A stretch of DNA of 30,220 nt from Zelonia costaricensis. Taxonomy: Eukaryota > Euglenozoa > Kinetoplastea > Trypanosomatida > Trypanosomatidae. The translations under genes were made by a program, and so were the position numbers. The notes beneath the pieces are model-generated. The model saw only the letters and a program-made list of their open reading frames with translations. It was not told the origin of the DNA and ran no database searches. This document shows positions 8,919 through 19,089 of this stretch, piece after piece; the stretch's first letter is position 1, and every line of letters starts with the position of its first letter. Location of the stretch: the NCBI GenBank assembly GCA_030849075.1, contig JASAOO010003225.1, positions 1 through 30,220 on the forward strand, given 5' to 3'.

Positions 8919-10125
8919 CGGAGCTCCGCGGCGAGGAGGCGGAGACTCCCTCGTGCACCCGCTCTCAGTTACACATACACACACCTACAAACACACACAC
9001 CTACACACACATACGCAGGTGCACACAACGACTCAACGGCCAAACAAGCCGCACGTGCGCAAGGAAAGAAGAACACACACGCACGTGAGTGAGGGAGAGG
9101 CAGGGGCAGGGGCTCGAGGGCGTCGTCCGGTCCTCCACGACACGTCCCACGGCGGCACTTCGTCCCCTCCCCCTTCCCCTTCCCCTCTCCTCTCAGCGCA
9201 CGCACGCCTCGACTCGAGTACGGCGGGTTCATATCGGACTGTCCAGCCGCGCGCGGCTCGGTGCACTCCGACAGGGAGGACCGCTCCCACGCGCGCAGCA
9301 GCCCTTCGCGGGGGAGGGCAGCGTGACGCCGTCGCGCGCATCGCCCGCCTCGCCGCAGCACCGTAGAAGCGACTACCTCCACCCGTCATCTATCCCTTCT
9401 CTTCCTCCTGCCATCAACGACGTTCGGCTTCTCTCTCCTACTGACCGCACACCACGGCAACCACACGCATCGCGCCAACTCTGCTTGCGTGCCACCCCCA
9501 CCCTCCCCTCCCCATCCACTCTCATACGCGCGTCTCTGCATCCGCACAGTGAGCTCGTAGCCGCCCCCTCCCCACCCCTTTCTCCCTCCTCCTGCCCCTC
9601 ATCCCCCTATCCTTTCCTTGCACCCCTTCTCATCGCCGGTGCGTCTGCGTGAGTGTGTGAGTGTGTGAGTGTGTGTGCGGCCCTGCTTGTCCGTTTGCGT
9701 GCCAACGTGTAGTGGAGGCGTCCTGGAGAACTCCGACCCACGCACGCCGCCACTTCCCCCCCCCCCCTCCCCTCTCACCGCGCTCGACCACGCTTCCACC
9801 GCCCGCCGGCGTTTCTCGCCGTTCCATTCCGTCTGATAGTACAAGCGGGCAGCCCGCTGCACCGCATTGCGAGTTGTGTGCGCGCCATACTCGCGCCCCT
9901 CCTCCATTTTCCCACTGAACTCCGATCATCCCCGCTCTCCCCCCGCCCCCTCCGTGTAGTCTCCCACGTGCGCCGGCTGTGCTCCAGGTAACAAGCAGAA
10001 CAACACCAACAACTGGGCACGGCGCCGTTGGCCACACTCCATCAGCGTTGTCACCCCAACCCGCTTCTTTTGCATCCTCCTTGATTCGCCCTGACTTCTC
10101 TTTCCCCGTCGGTTGACGCCGCCTC

Positions 10126-10166
10126 TGTGTGTGTGTCTGTGTCTGTGTGTGTGTGTGTGTCTGTGT
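10126..10166 (+). repeat. Interrupted (TG)n microsatellite
   Basis: TG repeats broken by CTGTG variants, in the spacer upstream of the flippase gene. Confidence 0.85.
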
Positions 10167-10615
10167 CGGTGAGATCGGGGTGCACCCAGAGACGCACACA
10201 CTTCTCCTTTCCCTCCTCGTCTCTTCCCTCTCTCGCTTTTCATACCTGGACGTGCGCGGCTCCCTCGCCTTGGCTTTGCACGTTTGGACTTGGCGTCCGT
10301 GCGCATCTCCGTGTCCTCCTTGGTTGCTTGTTTCGCTTACTTCTCCTTCTCCAGTCTCTTCTCGTCGTCGTCGTCTCCGCTCCCACCGCTGTCGTGGCGC
10401 ACACTGGAAGGCTTCGTTGCCTCCCCTTCCTCTCACGCCACGCCCCCTTCGCTTTGTCCCCCCCCCTCCCCTCCCGTCCCGCCCAATTCCCTTGCGTACC
10501 ACCGCTGCTCCAGTCGTGGACACCGTTGCAGCAACGAGCTGAAGGACCGCGGACGACCTTCCTCTCGTCCCCCGCCCCCCCCACACACACACCATCAGAC
10601 CCGCATCCGTGTGAG

Positions 10616-10645
10616 GCTTTCTTCTTCTCTTTGTTCTTGTACTAG
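10616..10645 (+). promoter_or_regulatory. Probable spliced-leader acceptor for the flippase gene
   Basis: A T/C-rich tract (about 10616-10640) is followed within five bases by AG at 10644-10645, the best match in the window to a trypanosomatid acceptor. It would give a 92-nt 5' UTR containing the (GT)n run at 10662-10680 and no upstream ATG. An alternative AG lies at 10597-10598 after a C-rich tract. Confidence 0.55.
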
Positions 10646-10661
10646 ACGCAGCACAGACGGC

Positions 10662-10680
10662 GTGTGTGTGTGTGTGTGTG
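10662..10680 (+). repeat. (GT)n run inside the predicted flippase 5' UTR
   Basis: Uninterrupted GT run between the probable splice site (10645) and the start codon (10738). It falls within the predicted leader of the mRNA, so its length may vary between strains and could affect the leader. Confidence 0.8.
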
Positions 10681-10737
10681 CGGGCGAGCCACCGACGGAC
10701 GCAGTCGTACCCACCTGAGCCATCCCGCCGCTCTGCG

Positions 10738-13700
10738 ATGTCCGACCGTGCGCCGTGCTGGCGGAAGTACTTCCCGCCCAGCATGTTCCCCGACCGCTGC
10801 TGCAATGCTCTGTGTTGCGGCCACGCGATCGATGAGGATGCGGACGAGGAGGCTGAGGTGATTGTGCACATGAACGACGATGCGGCGAACGCGCAGTTCA
10901 AGTACCCGACCAACTTCATCTGCACATCCAAGTACACGATCTTCTCGTTTCTCCCGCTCGGCCTGCTGTTCCAGTTCAGCAAGGTGAGCAACATATACTT
11001 CCTCATCAACATGATTTTTAGTCTCATCCCCGGCGTCGCCCCCGTGAGCCCGGCCACGTCGATCGTGCCCCTTGTTGTCGTGCTCATCGTGGCGCTCATC
11101 AAGGAGGGTGTGGAGGACATCAAGCGGCATCAGGCGGACAACCAGGCCAACTCGATCGCCGCCCACGTCCTGCGCGGCGACCAGGTCGTCGACGTGCAGA
11201 GCAAGCACATTCACGCCGGCGACGTCATGTACATCCGGAACGGCGAGGAGGTGCGCGCCGATGTGCTTCTGCTCGCGTCGTCAGTGGAGGAGGGCCAGGC
11301 CTTCATCGACACGTGCAACCTCGACGGCGAGACGAACCTCAAGTCGCGCAAGGCGCTTGAGGCGACGTGGTCGCTGTGCGACGCGAGCGGCGTGGTGGGC
11401 ACGAAGGCCGTGCTGCACACGAGCGCGCCAGACCCCGGTCTGCTGTCGTGGACGGGCATGCTGGAGCTGAAGGGCGAGGAGCACTCCCTTTCGCTAGATC
11501 AGTTCCTCTACCGTGGCTGCGTACTGCGCAACACGGACTGGGTGTGGGGCATGGTCGTCTACGCCGGTGTCGACACGAAGATGTTCCGCAACCTGAAGGA
11601 GAAGCCGCCCAAGTCCTCCAACCTGGACCGCAAGCTGAACTACCTCATCATTGCCATCTTCATCTTCCAGAACATCATGCTGGTCGTTATCACGACGCTT
11701 GCGCTGTGGTTTAACGACCGGCACAAGAGAGTGCCGTACCTCAGCTTCTTCATCGGCGAGTACAAGAACGGCCGGCTGTGGGGGTACCGCTACCTCACGT
11801 ACTTCATCCTGCTCAGCTACTGCGTGCCCATCTCCCTCTTCATCACCATCGAGCTGTGCAAGGTCATCCAGGCGCAGTGGATGCGGGTAGACTGCGAAAT
11901 GATGGAGTACATGAGCGGCCGCTGGCGGCACTGCCAGCCGCACACGTCTAACCTAAACGAGCAGCTCGCGATGGTGCGCTTCATCTTCAGCGACAAGACC
12001 GGCACTCTGACGGAGAACGTCATGAGGTTCAAGCGCGGCGACGTCCTCGGTGTCCCGATCGACGCAGACAACTTCGACGAGACCCTCGCGCGGCTGGAGA
12101 GGGAGGCCGCGTCGAGTGGGCTGGGGCAGCTGCAGGAGTACTTCCTCGCCCTCGCGCTATGCAACACGATTCAGCCCTTCAGCAGCGACACGGCCGACTT
12201 CGGCATCATCTACGAAGGCAGCTCGCCGGACGAAGTGGCGCTGGTGGAGACGGCCGCGGCCGCCGGCTTCCGTCTCGTCCAGCGCACGACGAAGACCATC
12301 ACGCTGCTGCTGCGCAACGACAAGCGCAAGGTGTACAACATCCTCGCCACGCTGGAGTTCACGCCGGACCGCAAGATGATGAGCATCATCGTCGAGGACC
12401 CGGACACGAACCGGATCACGCTGTACAACAAGGGCGCCGACAGCTTCATCAAGCCGCAGCTGAGCCGCGCCCCGGACGTGCAGGGGCACATGGAAAAGGT
12501 CGACAACGCGCTGGTCGAGATGTCGTCGTCGGGGCTGCGCACGCTGCTGGTGTGCGCCAAGGAGTTGACACGGCGCGAGTTCGACGCATGGCTTGCCGAC
12601 TTCAACCATGCCGGGAAGCTGGTGCACAACCGCAGCGCCGAGGTGGACAAGGTGTGCCTGCAGGTGGAGAAGGACATGCGCCTCGTCGGCGCGACCGCGA
12701 TCGAGGACAAGCTGCAGGACGAAGTGCCCGAGACGCTCTCGTTCTTCCTCAACGCTGGCGTCATTGTGTGGATGCTGACGGGCGACAAGCGCGAGACGGC
12801 TGTCACGATCGCGGCGACGTCCACCCTGTGCGACCCGCGCAACGACTTCGTGGACCACATCGACATCGGCCACCTGAGCCCGAGCGACCCCAAAGCGATC
12901 GAGCGCGTCGGGCGCGACCTCGACGTCGTGGAGCAGCACGTGGCGCTCAAGGGGACGGAGCGGGAGCGGCGCTGCACGTTTGTGGTGGACGGCCCGGCGC
13001 TGAACATCGCCATGGAGCACTACTTCGACAAGTTCCTGCGCCTCTCGCAGGAGGTCAACTCCGCCGTCTGCTGCCGCCTCACGCCGATCCAGAAAGCGAA
13101 CGTGGTGCACATGTTCCAGAAGTCCACCGGCACCACCGCACTCGCCATCGGGGACGGCGCCAACGACGTTTCCATGATTCAGGAGGGCCGCGTCGGCATC
13201 GGCATCATCGGGCTGGAGGGGGCCCAGGCTGCCCTCGCCGCCGACTACGCGATCCCGCGCTTCAAGCACCTGCGCCGCCTCTGTGCTGTGCACGGCCGCT
13301 ACGCCCTCTTCCGCAACGCGAGCTGCATCCTGGTGAGCTTTTACAAGAACCTTACCGTGTCGGTGGTGCAGTTCCTGTTCGCCTTCTACACGGGCTTCTC
13401 GGGGCAGACGCTGTTCGATGGGTGGCTGCTGACCTTCTACAACGTTGTGCTGACCAGCGTCCCGCCCTTCTTCATGGGCATCTTCGACAAGGACCTCCCA
13501 GAGGACGCGCTGCTCGATCGGCCGAAGCTGTACACGCCGCTCTCCCACGGCGAGTACTTCAACCTGGCCACGCAGGTGCGCTGGTTTGTGGAGTCGTTGA
13601 TCACGGCAGTGGCGCTCTTCTACGCGGCGTATCCCACCTTGCTGTTCCAGGACGGTGCACACAGCCGCTTCACCGGCCGTGAGACGGGCACGCTCGTCTT

Positions 13701-14034
13701 CACCGGGATGATCCTCGTCACCCTCACGCGCTTTTCCCTCAACGTGCGCTACTGGCAGTGGCTGCAGGTGCTCGGCATGGCGGTCTCGGCCATCCTCTTC
13801 TTCGCCTTGATATTGATCTACTCGGCCATCCCGAGCCTCTTCGGCAACAACACCTTCTACTACCAGGCCATGGATCTCATGTCGACGGCAAAGTACTGGT
13901 TTTACGTTCTCTTCTACGTGGGCACGGTTCTCGTAATTGTGCTGGGCGGCATGGTCTTCCAGCGGCACCTCTTCCCCACCCTGCGCGACGTCGCGGAGCG
14001 GCAGTACGCCATCCAGCACAGCGGCGAGCTGTAA
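10738..14034 (+). CDS. MT: P4-type ATPase phospholipid flippase, miltefosine transporter orthologue
   Basis: 1098-residue P4-ATPase, intact. P4 flippases move phospholipids from the outer to the inner leaflet. The Leishmania enzyme works at the plasma membrane with the CDC50-like subunit Ros3 and also imports alkylphosphocholines such as miltefosine. Visible motifs: actuator DGETN 196-200, the P4-specific PISL at 364-367 in TM4 replacing PEGL of ion pumps, phosphorylation site DKTGT 419-423 (D419), nucleotide-domain KGA 565-567, TGDK 681-684, hinge GDGAND 805-810. TM1-2 lie at about 76-125, TM3-4 at about 302-376, and six C-terminal helices at about 860-1075. With a one-residue offset, five positions I remember from published L. 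donovani/L. infantum work (E197, T420, M547, A691, L856) fall on identical residues here (E198, T421, M548, A692, L857). That makes orthology very likely rather than merely P4 family membership. ATG 10738 is the only in-frame ATG upstream of TM1. Confidence 0.95.
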   Translation: MSDRAPCWRKYFPPSMFPDRCCNALCCGHAIDEDADEEAEVIVHMNDDAANAQFKYPTNFICTSKYTIFSFLPLGLLFQFSKVSNIYFLINMIFSLIPGVAPVSPATSIVPLVVVLIVALIKEGVEDIKRHQADNQANSIAAHVLRGDQVVDVQSKHIHAGDVMYIRNGEEVRADVLLLASSVEEGQAFIDTCNLDGETNLKSRKALEATWSLCDASGVVGTKAVLHTSAPDPGLLSWTGMLELKGEEHSLSLDQFLYRGCVLRNTDWVWGMVVYAGVDTKMFRNLKEKPPKSSNLDRKLNYLIIAIFIFQNIMLVVITTLALWFNDRHKRVPYLSFFIGEYKNGRLWGYRYLTYFILLSYCVPISLFITIELCKVIQAQWMRVDCEMMEYMSGRWRHCQPHTSNLNEQLAMVRFIFSDKTGTLTENVMRFKRGDVLGVPIDADNFDETLARLEREAASSGLGQLQEYFLALALCNTIQPFSSDTADFGIIYEGSSPDEVALVETAAAAGFRLVQRTTKTITLLLRNDKRKVYNILATLEFTPDRKMMSIIVEDPDTNRITLYNKGADSFIKPQLSRAPDVQGHMEKVDNALVEMSSSGLRTLLVCAKELTRREFDAWLADFNHAGKLVHNRSAEVDKVCLQVEKDMRLVGATAIEDKLQDEVPETLSFFLNAGVIVWMLTGDKRETAVTIAATSTLCDPRNDFVDHIDIGHLSPSDPKAIERVGRDLDVVEQHVALKGTERERRCTFVVDGPALNIAMEHYFDKFLRLSQEVNSAVCCRLTPIQKANVVHMFQKSTGTTALAIGDGANDVSMIQEGRVGIGIIGLEGAQAALAADYAIPRFKHLRRLCAVHGRYALFRNASCILVSFYKNLTVSVVQFLFAFYTGFSGQTLFDGWLLTFYNVVLTSVPPFFMGIFDKDLPEDALLDRPKLYTPLSHGEYFNLATQVRWFVESLITAVALFYAAYPTLLFQDGAHSRFTGRETGTLVFTGMILVTLTRFSLNVRYWQWLQVLGMAVSAILFFALILIYSAIPSLFGNNTFYYQAMDLMSTAKYWFYVLFYVGTVLVIVLGGMVFQRHLFPTLRDVAERQYAIQHSGEL

Positions 14035-14672
14035 GAAGCGCGCGGCGTGCGGGGCTGGGGGAGGGGAGGCAGCGCCGTAGCCGCGCGTACGTTTCGCTTC
14101 TCGCTTTCTCCTCTTCATCTCTGCAGCAGCGCCATCGGGTGGGGGGAGGTGGGGGCTGAGTGTGACCCCGTCTTCCCCTCCTGCCCCTGGCGAAGAGAAC
14201 TTGCTTGTGTGTGTGTGTGCTTGGTGTGATGTGAATAAAAAGGGAAAGACGGCTGTGTGACTGACGAGGAGGGCGGAGAGGCAAAGTGCTACGTTTGGGC
14301 AATGGCCTGACCTCTGCACCCTCCCCCCTCGCTGTCGCATGTGTGTGCGGGTGTGCTTTTGTGCTTCTGGACGTGCCCTATGGCCGCATTCATGTGTTTA
14401 TTCTCTGGTTTGTGCGCTGCTCGCTCTTGCGCCCGCTGCGGCGATTATGCGGCGCGGCTCTCCGCAGGTAACTGAAGCTCATTTTTCTTCTTAATTATTG
14501 TATCAGCGTGTGTGTGTTTATGTGTGTGTTGAGTTGGCGTATGTAAGCTGAAGTCAGTGTTGTGCAAGCCCTGTGCCGAGAACACCGTCGCCTGCGCCGT
14601 AGTGCCAGGGCGGTGGAAAGAGCGGGAGAAGCACCCCCCTAATTCACACAGAGAGTGTGAGTGCGAGTGTGC

Positions 14673-14673
<1 letters not shown>

Positions 14674-14712
<39 letters not shown>
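14674..14712 (+). repeat. (TG)n microsatellite, 39 bases
   Basis: Uninterrupted TG run in the distal part of the likely flippase 3' UTR region. Confidence 0.92.
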
Positions 14713-14715
<3 letters not shown>

Positions 14716-15852
14716 CGTGATGCGGGGGATCGAAACGCGCACCCGTGTGGGCGCGTGTGCTAATGGTTTTGTTGCATTCTTGTTGTTTGGCTGGGGCCCG
14801 CCCCCGCCGTCGCCTCCTTTCGTTCTCAGCGACGTGTACTGAGTGTCTTCTTCTCCTCTCGATGTTCGCACACACGCTGCCCCCTCCCCCCACCAACCCC
14901 TCGCCGTCAGAGGTTGCTGCGCTCAACCTCGACCGTACCCGTCCCCCTCCCCCTCTTTCCACCCTTCTCACATCTCTGCTACTATTTCCCCTCGTCTCCT
15001 CCCCGTGAACAGCGCCGCCTCGTGCCTCGTGTGCCGTCCCCTCCTGCCGCTCCTTCCACTCTCGACTTGTTGGGTTCCCGCGGATGCGTCGTTGCTGCTG
15101 CTGGCGTCGTTCCGCCGCCCCCTCCCCCCTCTTCACCGCTGCCACCACGTTCTGCCATCAGCACTGCACCCGTCATCTACACCTGTGTATCTCTCTGCCC
15201 TTCCGCCGCCGCATCCCCCCCCCCAACTCTCCACGGCGGTTACGCTCTGTGTTCTCCCCCCCCCCTCGACGGCACAATGCGCGGTCGGGCCCTGGTGCGG
15301 AGTTGTTCGCAGCGGCGCGAGGGCGCCTCGCCACACACTCACGCAGACGAACGCCACCAACACCGACGTACACGTTTCTCATGTGCGCACAGCCGCCTGA
15401 ACGCCTATTCTCACTCGAACGGGCAAGGGCGCTGTCGCAGCAGCGGATTGAGTGTGGTGTGGCAACGAGAAGACGGGGGTCGCGGAGGTCTGCTGCAACG
15501 TAAAAGGCATGGCCGCGGCGTACCTTGTCGCCCCGTCCGCATGCAATATGCGTGGACGACCGTGCGGCCCCGTGTGTGCCGCTTCTGCCGTTGCCTGTGC
15601 CATGGTGTCGCGTCGCGCGTGGGTGAAGACGCCAGCGGGTCCAGCAGCGTCTGCCCGGCACTTGTCTCCCTCTCCGACTTCTCACTTTCTCAGTGGTCTT
15701 GCTTCCACCTCCCCCCCCTTTCCACACGGGTGGAGGGCCCCTCTCGCCCCCGCACACCCGCTCGCGCGTCGCATCGCATCACCGTGCCTGCCGTCTCTCT
15801 ACATGCCCTCTTCTGCCGGTTGTCGAGGGTGTGCACGAGTGTATGTGAAAGC

Positions 15853-15898
15853 GTGTGTGTGTGTGTGTGTGGTGGGGTGGGGTGGGGTGGGGTGTGGG
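15853..15898 (+). repeat. (GT)n followed by (GGGGT)n, G-quadruplex candidate
   Basis: A GT run (15853-15870) passes into four GGGG runs separated by single T bases (15874-15892), with another GGG at 15896-15898. Four G-tracts with one-base loops is the classic pattern for a very stable parallel quadruplex, and here it lies on the transcribed-RNA-like strand. Folding in vivo is not shown. Confidence 0.75.
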
Positions 15899-16370
15899 AG
15901 GGGAGGAGAATCCAACGTGCAGATTCTTTATTGCTTCCTTTCTGAAGGGGTGTGCACCTCAATTGCACGCCGCGCTCTGACGCCTTCGCTGTCCCCTACC
16001 TCGCCGCTTCTCTATTTCCCGCCTTCTCCTGCACTCCTCAGATGCCACTGCGGAGAAAATGTGGCCAGCCCCCCACCCCCACCCCTCAACGCGCGCCGCG
16101 ACAACTCGGTGCCGCCGCCCTCTGGCTTTCTCTCTTCCTCCCTTCCTGGAGTGTGTGTACCACGATGGGGCGGAGCGTGTGGGGTGGTGGGGGGGGGCAT
16201 CTGCAACCGTCCACCCCTTCCCCTTACGCGCACCGCTGACAACATCCCCTCGTGTTCTCCTCCATACATTATTTTTGAGCCTTTCTTTTCCTCCCTCACT
16301 GTATCACTCCGATTCCAATCCTCTTCCCTGTTGATCTGCGCATCCTCACTGCGCCCCGCCTTCACAGATT

Positions 16371-16451
16371 GCCCCGCTGCCCGTCTCGCACCTCCACACG
16401 AGCGCCCGTGCGTACGAGGCGGAGAACAAGGGACGCGACGAGCAGCGGGGC
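16371..16451 (+). other. Long-range inverted repeat, possible structured RNA
   Basis: GCCCCGCTGC (16371-16380) is the exact reverse complement of GCAGCGGGGC (16442-16451). After one mismatch the pairing continues for four base pairs (16382-16385 with 16437-16440), giving an imperfect stem enclosing about 50 bases. The enclosed segment is free of the simple repeats that dominate the spacer. Confidence 0.4.
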
Positions 16452-17266
16452 GAGGGGCACGCAGTGAAGGCGGTGTCGGGCCGCCGCCCGAGGCGGACGC
16501 ATCGACGGAGGGGGGCTTCGCCACACCTTTGAGTTCTCTCTGGAGGCTGCACGTTTTTCTTGCCTTGTTTCTCGCTACATTTGTTGCTGTTGCGTGCGCA
16601 TGTCTTGACACCACCGCCCACATGTGCGCACCTCTCTGTTTTCACCATATTGCCCTCCAGCCCACTCCCGCCCCCACCTCCCCGCAAACCTCAACCCCGG
16701 CAACGCCACGGCATGTCGCGGCACCCACACCGACTCAAAGCACCGCACTCATCCCTCTTCTTCGTTTTCCAGACAGCCCCCGCTCACCGCCACATCGCCA
16801 CTGACGGGCTTTCATCGAGTGCTTCGCCGTTGTCGGAGTCCGCCCCCTCCCCTCCCCCACCTCTCGACCCACGGTTGCCTACGCGTGATGGTCGAAATCC
16901 GAGAGCACCGGCGCCGCCGTCATGCTGCTCGCACCGCGCTCCCCCTTTGCGAACTCTCTAGGCTACTCTCTCCCTCCTCCTGCTCCCCCCCTCACGGACG
17001 CTGTTGCGCTCCTCTCTCCCGCACGCTTTATGCGTGTGTGTGTGTGCGAGTGCGTATGTGCGTGTGTGTGTGCCCCTCCCACTTTCCTGTCGTGTCGCTC
17101 CCCGTTGCACCCTGTGCTAGGTCGCCCCGCCCCCTCCATCTACTTCTCCTTCCTTGCTGACTCCCTTAAGCGTGACAGCCGCCCCCTCCCCTCCCTTTTG
17201 ACTGTACCCGCACTCCTCTCTGATCTGGCGTCTCGAGCCCCTCCCCCAAGCCGCTCTCCCTGTCTA

Positions 17267-17290
17267 TGTGTGTGTGTGTGTGTGTGTGTG
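17267..17290 (+). repeat. (TG)n microsatellite
   Basis: TG run in the long spacer; further imperfect TG/TTTG tracts follow at about 17440-17475. Confidence 0.88.
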
Positions 17291-17904
17291 ACTGTGGGTG
17301 CGTGCTTGTAAGTGTTTGTCTCTATCACCCAAACGTGGTGGCGGCTCCCTCTCTTCTTCTCTTCTGTCTTCCTCGTCTCTCCTTTGCGCGTCTCCTCGTG
17401 GCCGTGGTGAACCGGTCTACGTCTATGTATTTCTACGTGTTTGTGTGCGTGTGTGTGTGTGTTTGTGTGTGTGTGGAGACGGCGGGTTTGTTTTTCTGTG
17501 TACGTGTTCACGCGTCCGTGTGCGCGACTGCCTGCAAGAGTGGGCGGCGCTGTCACGCGCCGTGGTGGCCGCAGAGGCAACCGCCTGTGCATTTGGCGTG
17601 GGGTGCGGAAGGTCTCACAGCGGCGCACCTGCTCTTGTACGGCACGCGCGCACACACCACATTTTCTTCTGAACTCCCCGCCTTGACCTTCTTGTGTTGG
17701 AGGGCGGTGCAGTGTGCCACACCTTCCTCTCCTCCAAGCCCCCCCCCCTTACCCCCGTCCCAGTGCGTCCCTGCAGCCGGTCCTCCGTCCCTGTTCTAGG
17801 TTTGTGGGCCGTCAGGCGTTGTAATACCGACAACTTGCAGGCACGCGATCGAAGTGCAGTACTGTCACGAGTTGCGCGTGCACATGGGGAGGGAGATGCT
17901 GCAT

Positions 17905-17927
17905 CCGCCGCTGTTGCTGTGCGGCGG
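17905..17927 (+). other. GC-rich hairpin within a repeat-free island
   Basis: CCGCCGC (17905-17911) pairs with GCGGCGG (17921-17927) around a TGTTGCTGT loop. It sits inside about 200 bases (17812-18010) of complex sequence lacking C/T or TG repeats, unlike its surroundings. Confidence 0.4.
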
Positions 17928-18760
17928 CCGCGGCCCCTTTAAACCTCTCCAGGTTCGCATATTCGGACGGTGGTTCAAGACACGCGATGCTCGCGTAAGT
18001 TGGTGAGTTGCGCGCTCCACCCCCCTCATCCTCCCCCGTTCTTGGAGAACGGCCACTTCGAATGCCTCGCATCCGTGCGAGCTCTTTGCGGCACATACGC
18101 ACGCACGCCCACCCACACACACCCACACTCCTTTCAGCTTGTGTCCTCTTCTTCCTCTGTCTTTTTGTGTGTGTGTTTGCGTGTCCGATTCTCTTCCCGC
18201 CTGTGTCTGCGTTCGCCAGTCTTTTCCTCCTCTGCGTTTGTGTGTGTTTGCGTGTTGGCGTTGCCGTCGCGGCGTCTCGTCTCTCTGCCCCGTCCTCTGC
18301 AGCCGCCGCGCCCCGCCCCCTCCCCCTCTTCTCTCCGCCTTCCACGACACCCGTCGTTCCACGTGCCGCACCTCCATTGCCCCCCCCCCCCACCACCACC
18401 ACCCCCGTTGTGTGGGGCGCAACCGACCTCTTCCCCTCGACGCGGATGCACGACGGTCGTTGCGCGCGTGTCACGCCGCGGGTCCTGCCTTTCTCCGTCT
18501 CTCCTACCGCGTCACCTCCTCCTTTTCTTTCTTAGTTTGTTTGCTGACTTGCACCGTGACTTGTTTGCCCCCTCCTTGTGCGTTGCGTGGTCTCCGCTCG
18601 CTGACACGGCAGCGTGCAGCTGGTGAGGGACAGGGAAGGGAGGGGGGCCGGGCACAGAAGACGGGGGCGAGACCGGCCCGCGGAGGTGCGGCCCATCGTC
18701 CTGCCCCGCCTGCCCCCCTCGCCCCCTTCGTCGCGCCACCCCCTCCCCCGCCACGCTCAA

Positions 18761-18792
18761 CGCCTCTTCCACGTGCGGTTGTGGAAGAGGCG
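18761..18792 (+). other. Perfect 12-bp hairpin upstream of DRC11
   Basis: CGCCTCTTCCAC (18761-18772) and GTGGAAGAGGCG (18781-18792) are exact reverse complements separated by the eight-base loop GTGCGGTT. This is the longest perfect short-loop stem I found in the window. It lies about 470 bases before the DRC11 start and upstream of the predicted splice acceptor, so it would be in spacer or outron sequence, or in a separate RNA. Function unknown. Confidence 0.65.
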
Positions 18793-19089
18793 AAAGTTAG
18801 ACGGAGCCCCACGTAACGGAGAACGATCGAACACGAAACGCCAAATGGCGAACCAGAACGTGCGTGTCACGTACAGGAGAACAAATGGAAGCGCACTGCG
18901 CTGGTATGCTGTGCACACAAGTGTACATGCCCGTGTGTGTGTAGATGGATGGGTGCCTGCTGCACGCGGATCGGAGAATGGCGGAGGGCCTATCGGGCTC
19001 CCCTCCCCATCCTTGGAATGTGTGACCTCTGCGCCTTACACCCCCGCTGCCTTCCTTTTTCGGGGTGCCAATGCCCAAGACCTCAATTC

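Larger units (their letters stand above)
8679..10737. other. Intergenic: HAD gene 3' UTR to flippase 5' UTR
   Basis: About 2.06 kb with no credible gene. Landmarks: an A11 run at 8876-8886 followed by a G12 run at 8907-8918 in a purine-rich patch, CA-rich sequence about 8965-9030, a 14-base palindrome AGCCGCGCGCGGCT at 9245-9258, long C/T tracts about 9380-9650 and 9740-9790, an interrupted TG tract 10126-10166, and C/T tracts about 10200-10640 that lead to the flippase splice site. Long open frames on both strands here are low-complexity and judged spurious. Confidence 0.7.

Noticed and set aside
9630..11123. 497-codon minus-strand open frame
   Set aside because: Its start overlaps the flippase gene antisense, and the rest is Arg/Gly/His-Thr low complexity from the reverse of C/T and TG tracts.
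14234..14239. AATAAA hexamer after the flippase stop
   Set aside because: Trypanosomatids do not rely on AATAAA for polyadenylation; poly(A) sites are set by the downstream splice acceptor. Considered chance.
12157..14340. 727-codon minus-strand open frame opposite the flippase
   Set aside because: It is the antisense shadow of a clearly coding + strand gene with high third-position G/C, and its translation has no recognisable domain.
15452..16804. 450-codon open frame in the flippase-DRC11 spacer
   Set aside because: It reads through GT and GGGGT repeats and C/T tracts (Cys-Val and Pro/Ser runs), has no domain, and begins at no plausible ATG after a splice signal. Stop codons are rare in this GC-rich DNA.
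17955..17995. GGTTCG/GGTTCAAG motifs resembling a tRNA B box
   Set aside because: No matching A box or cloverleaf pairing at the right spacing.
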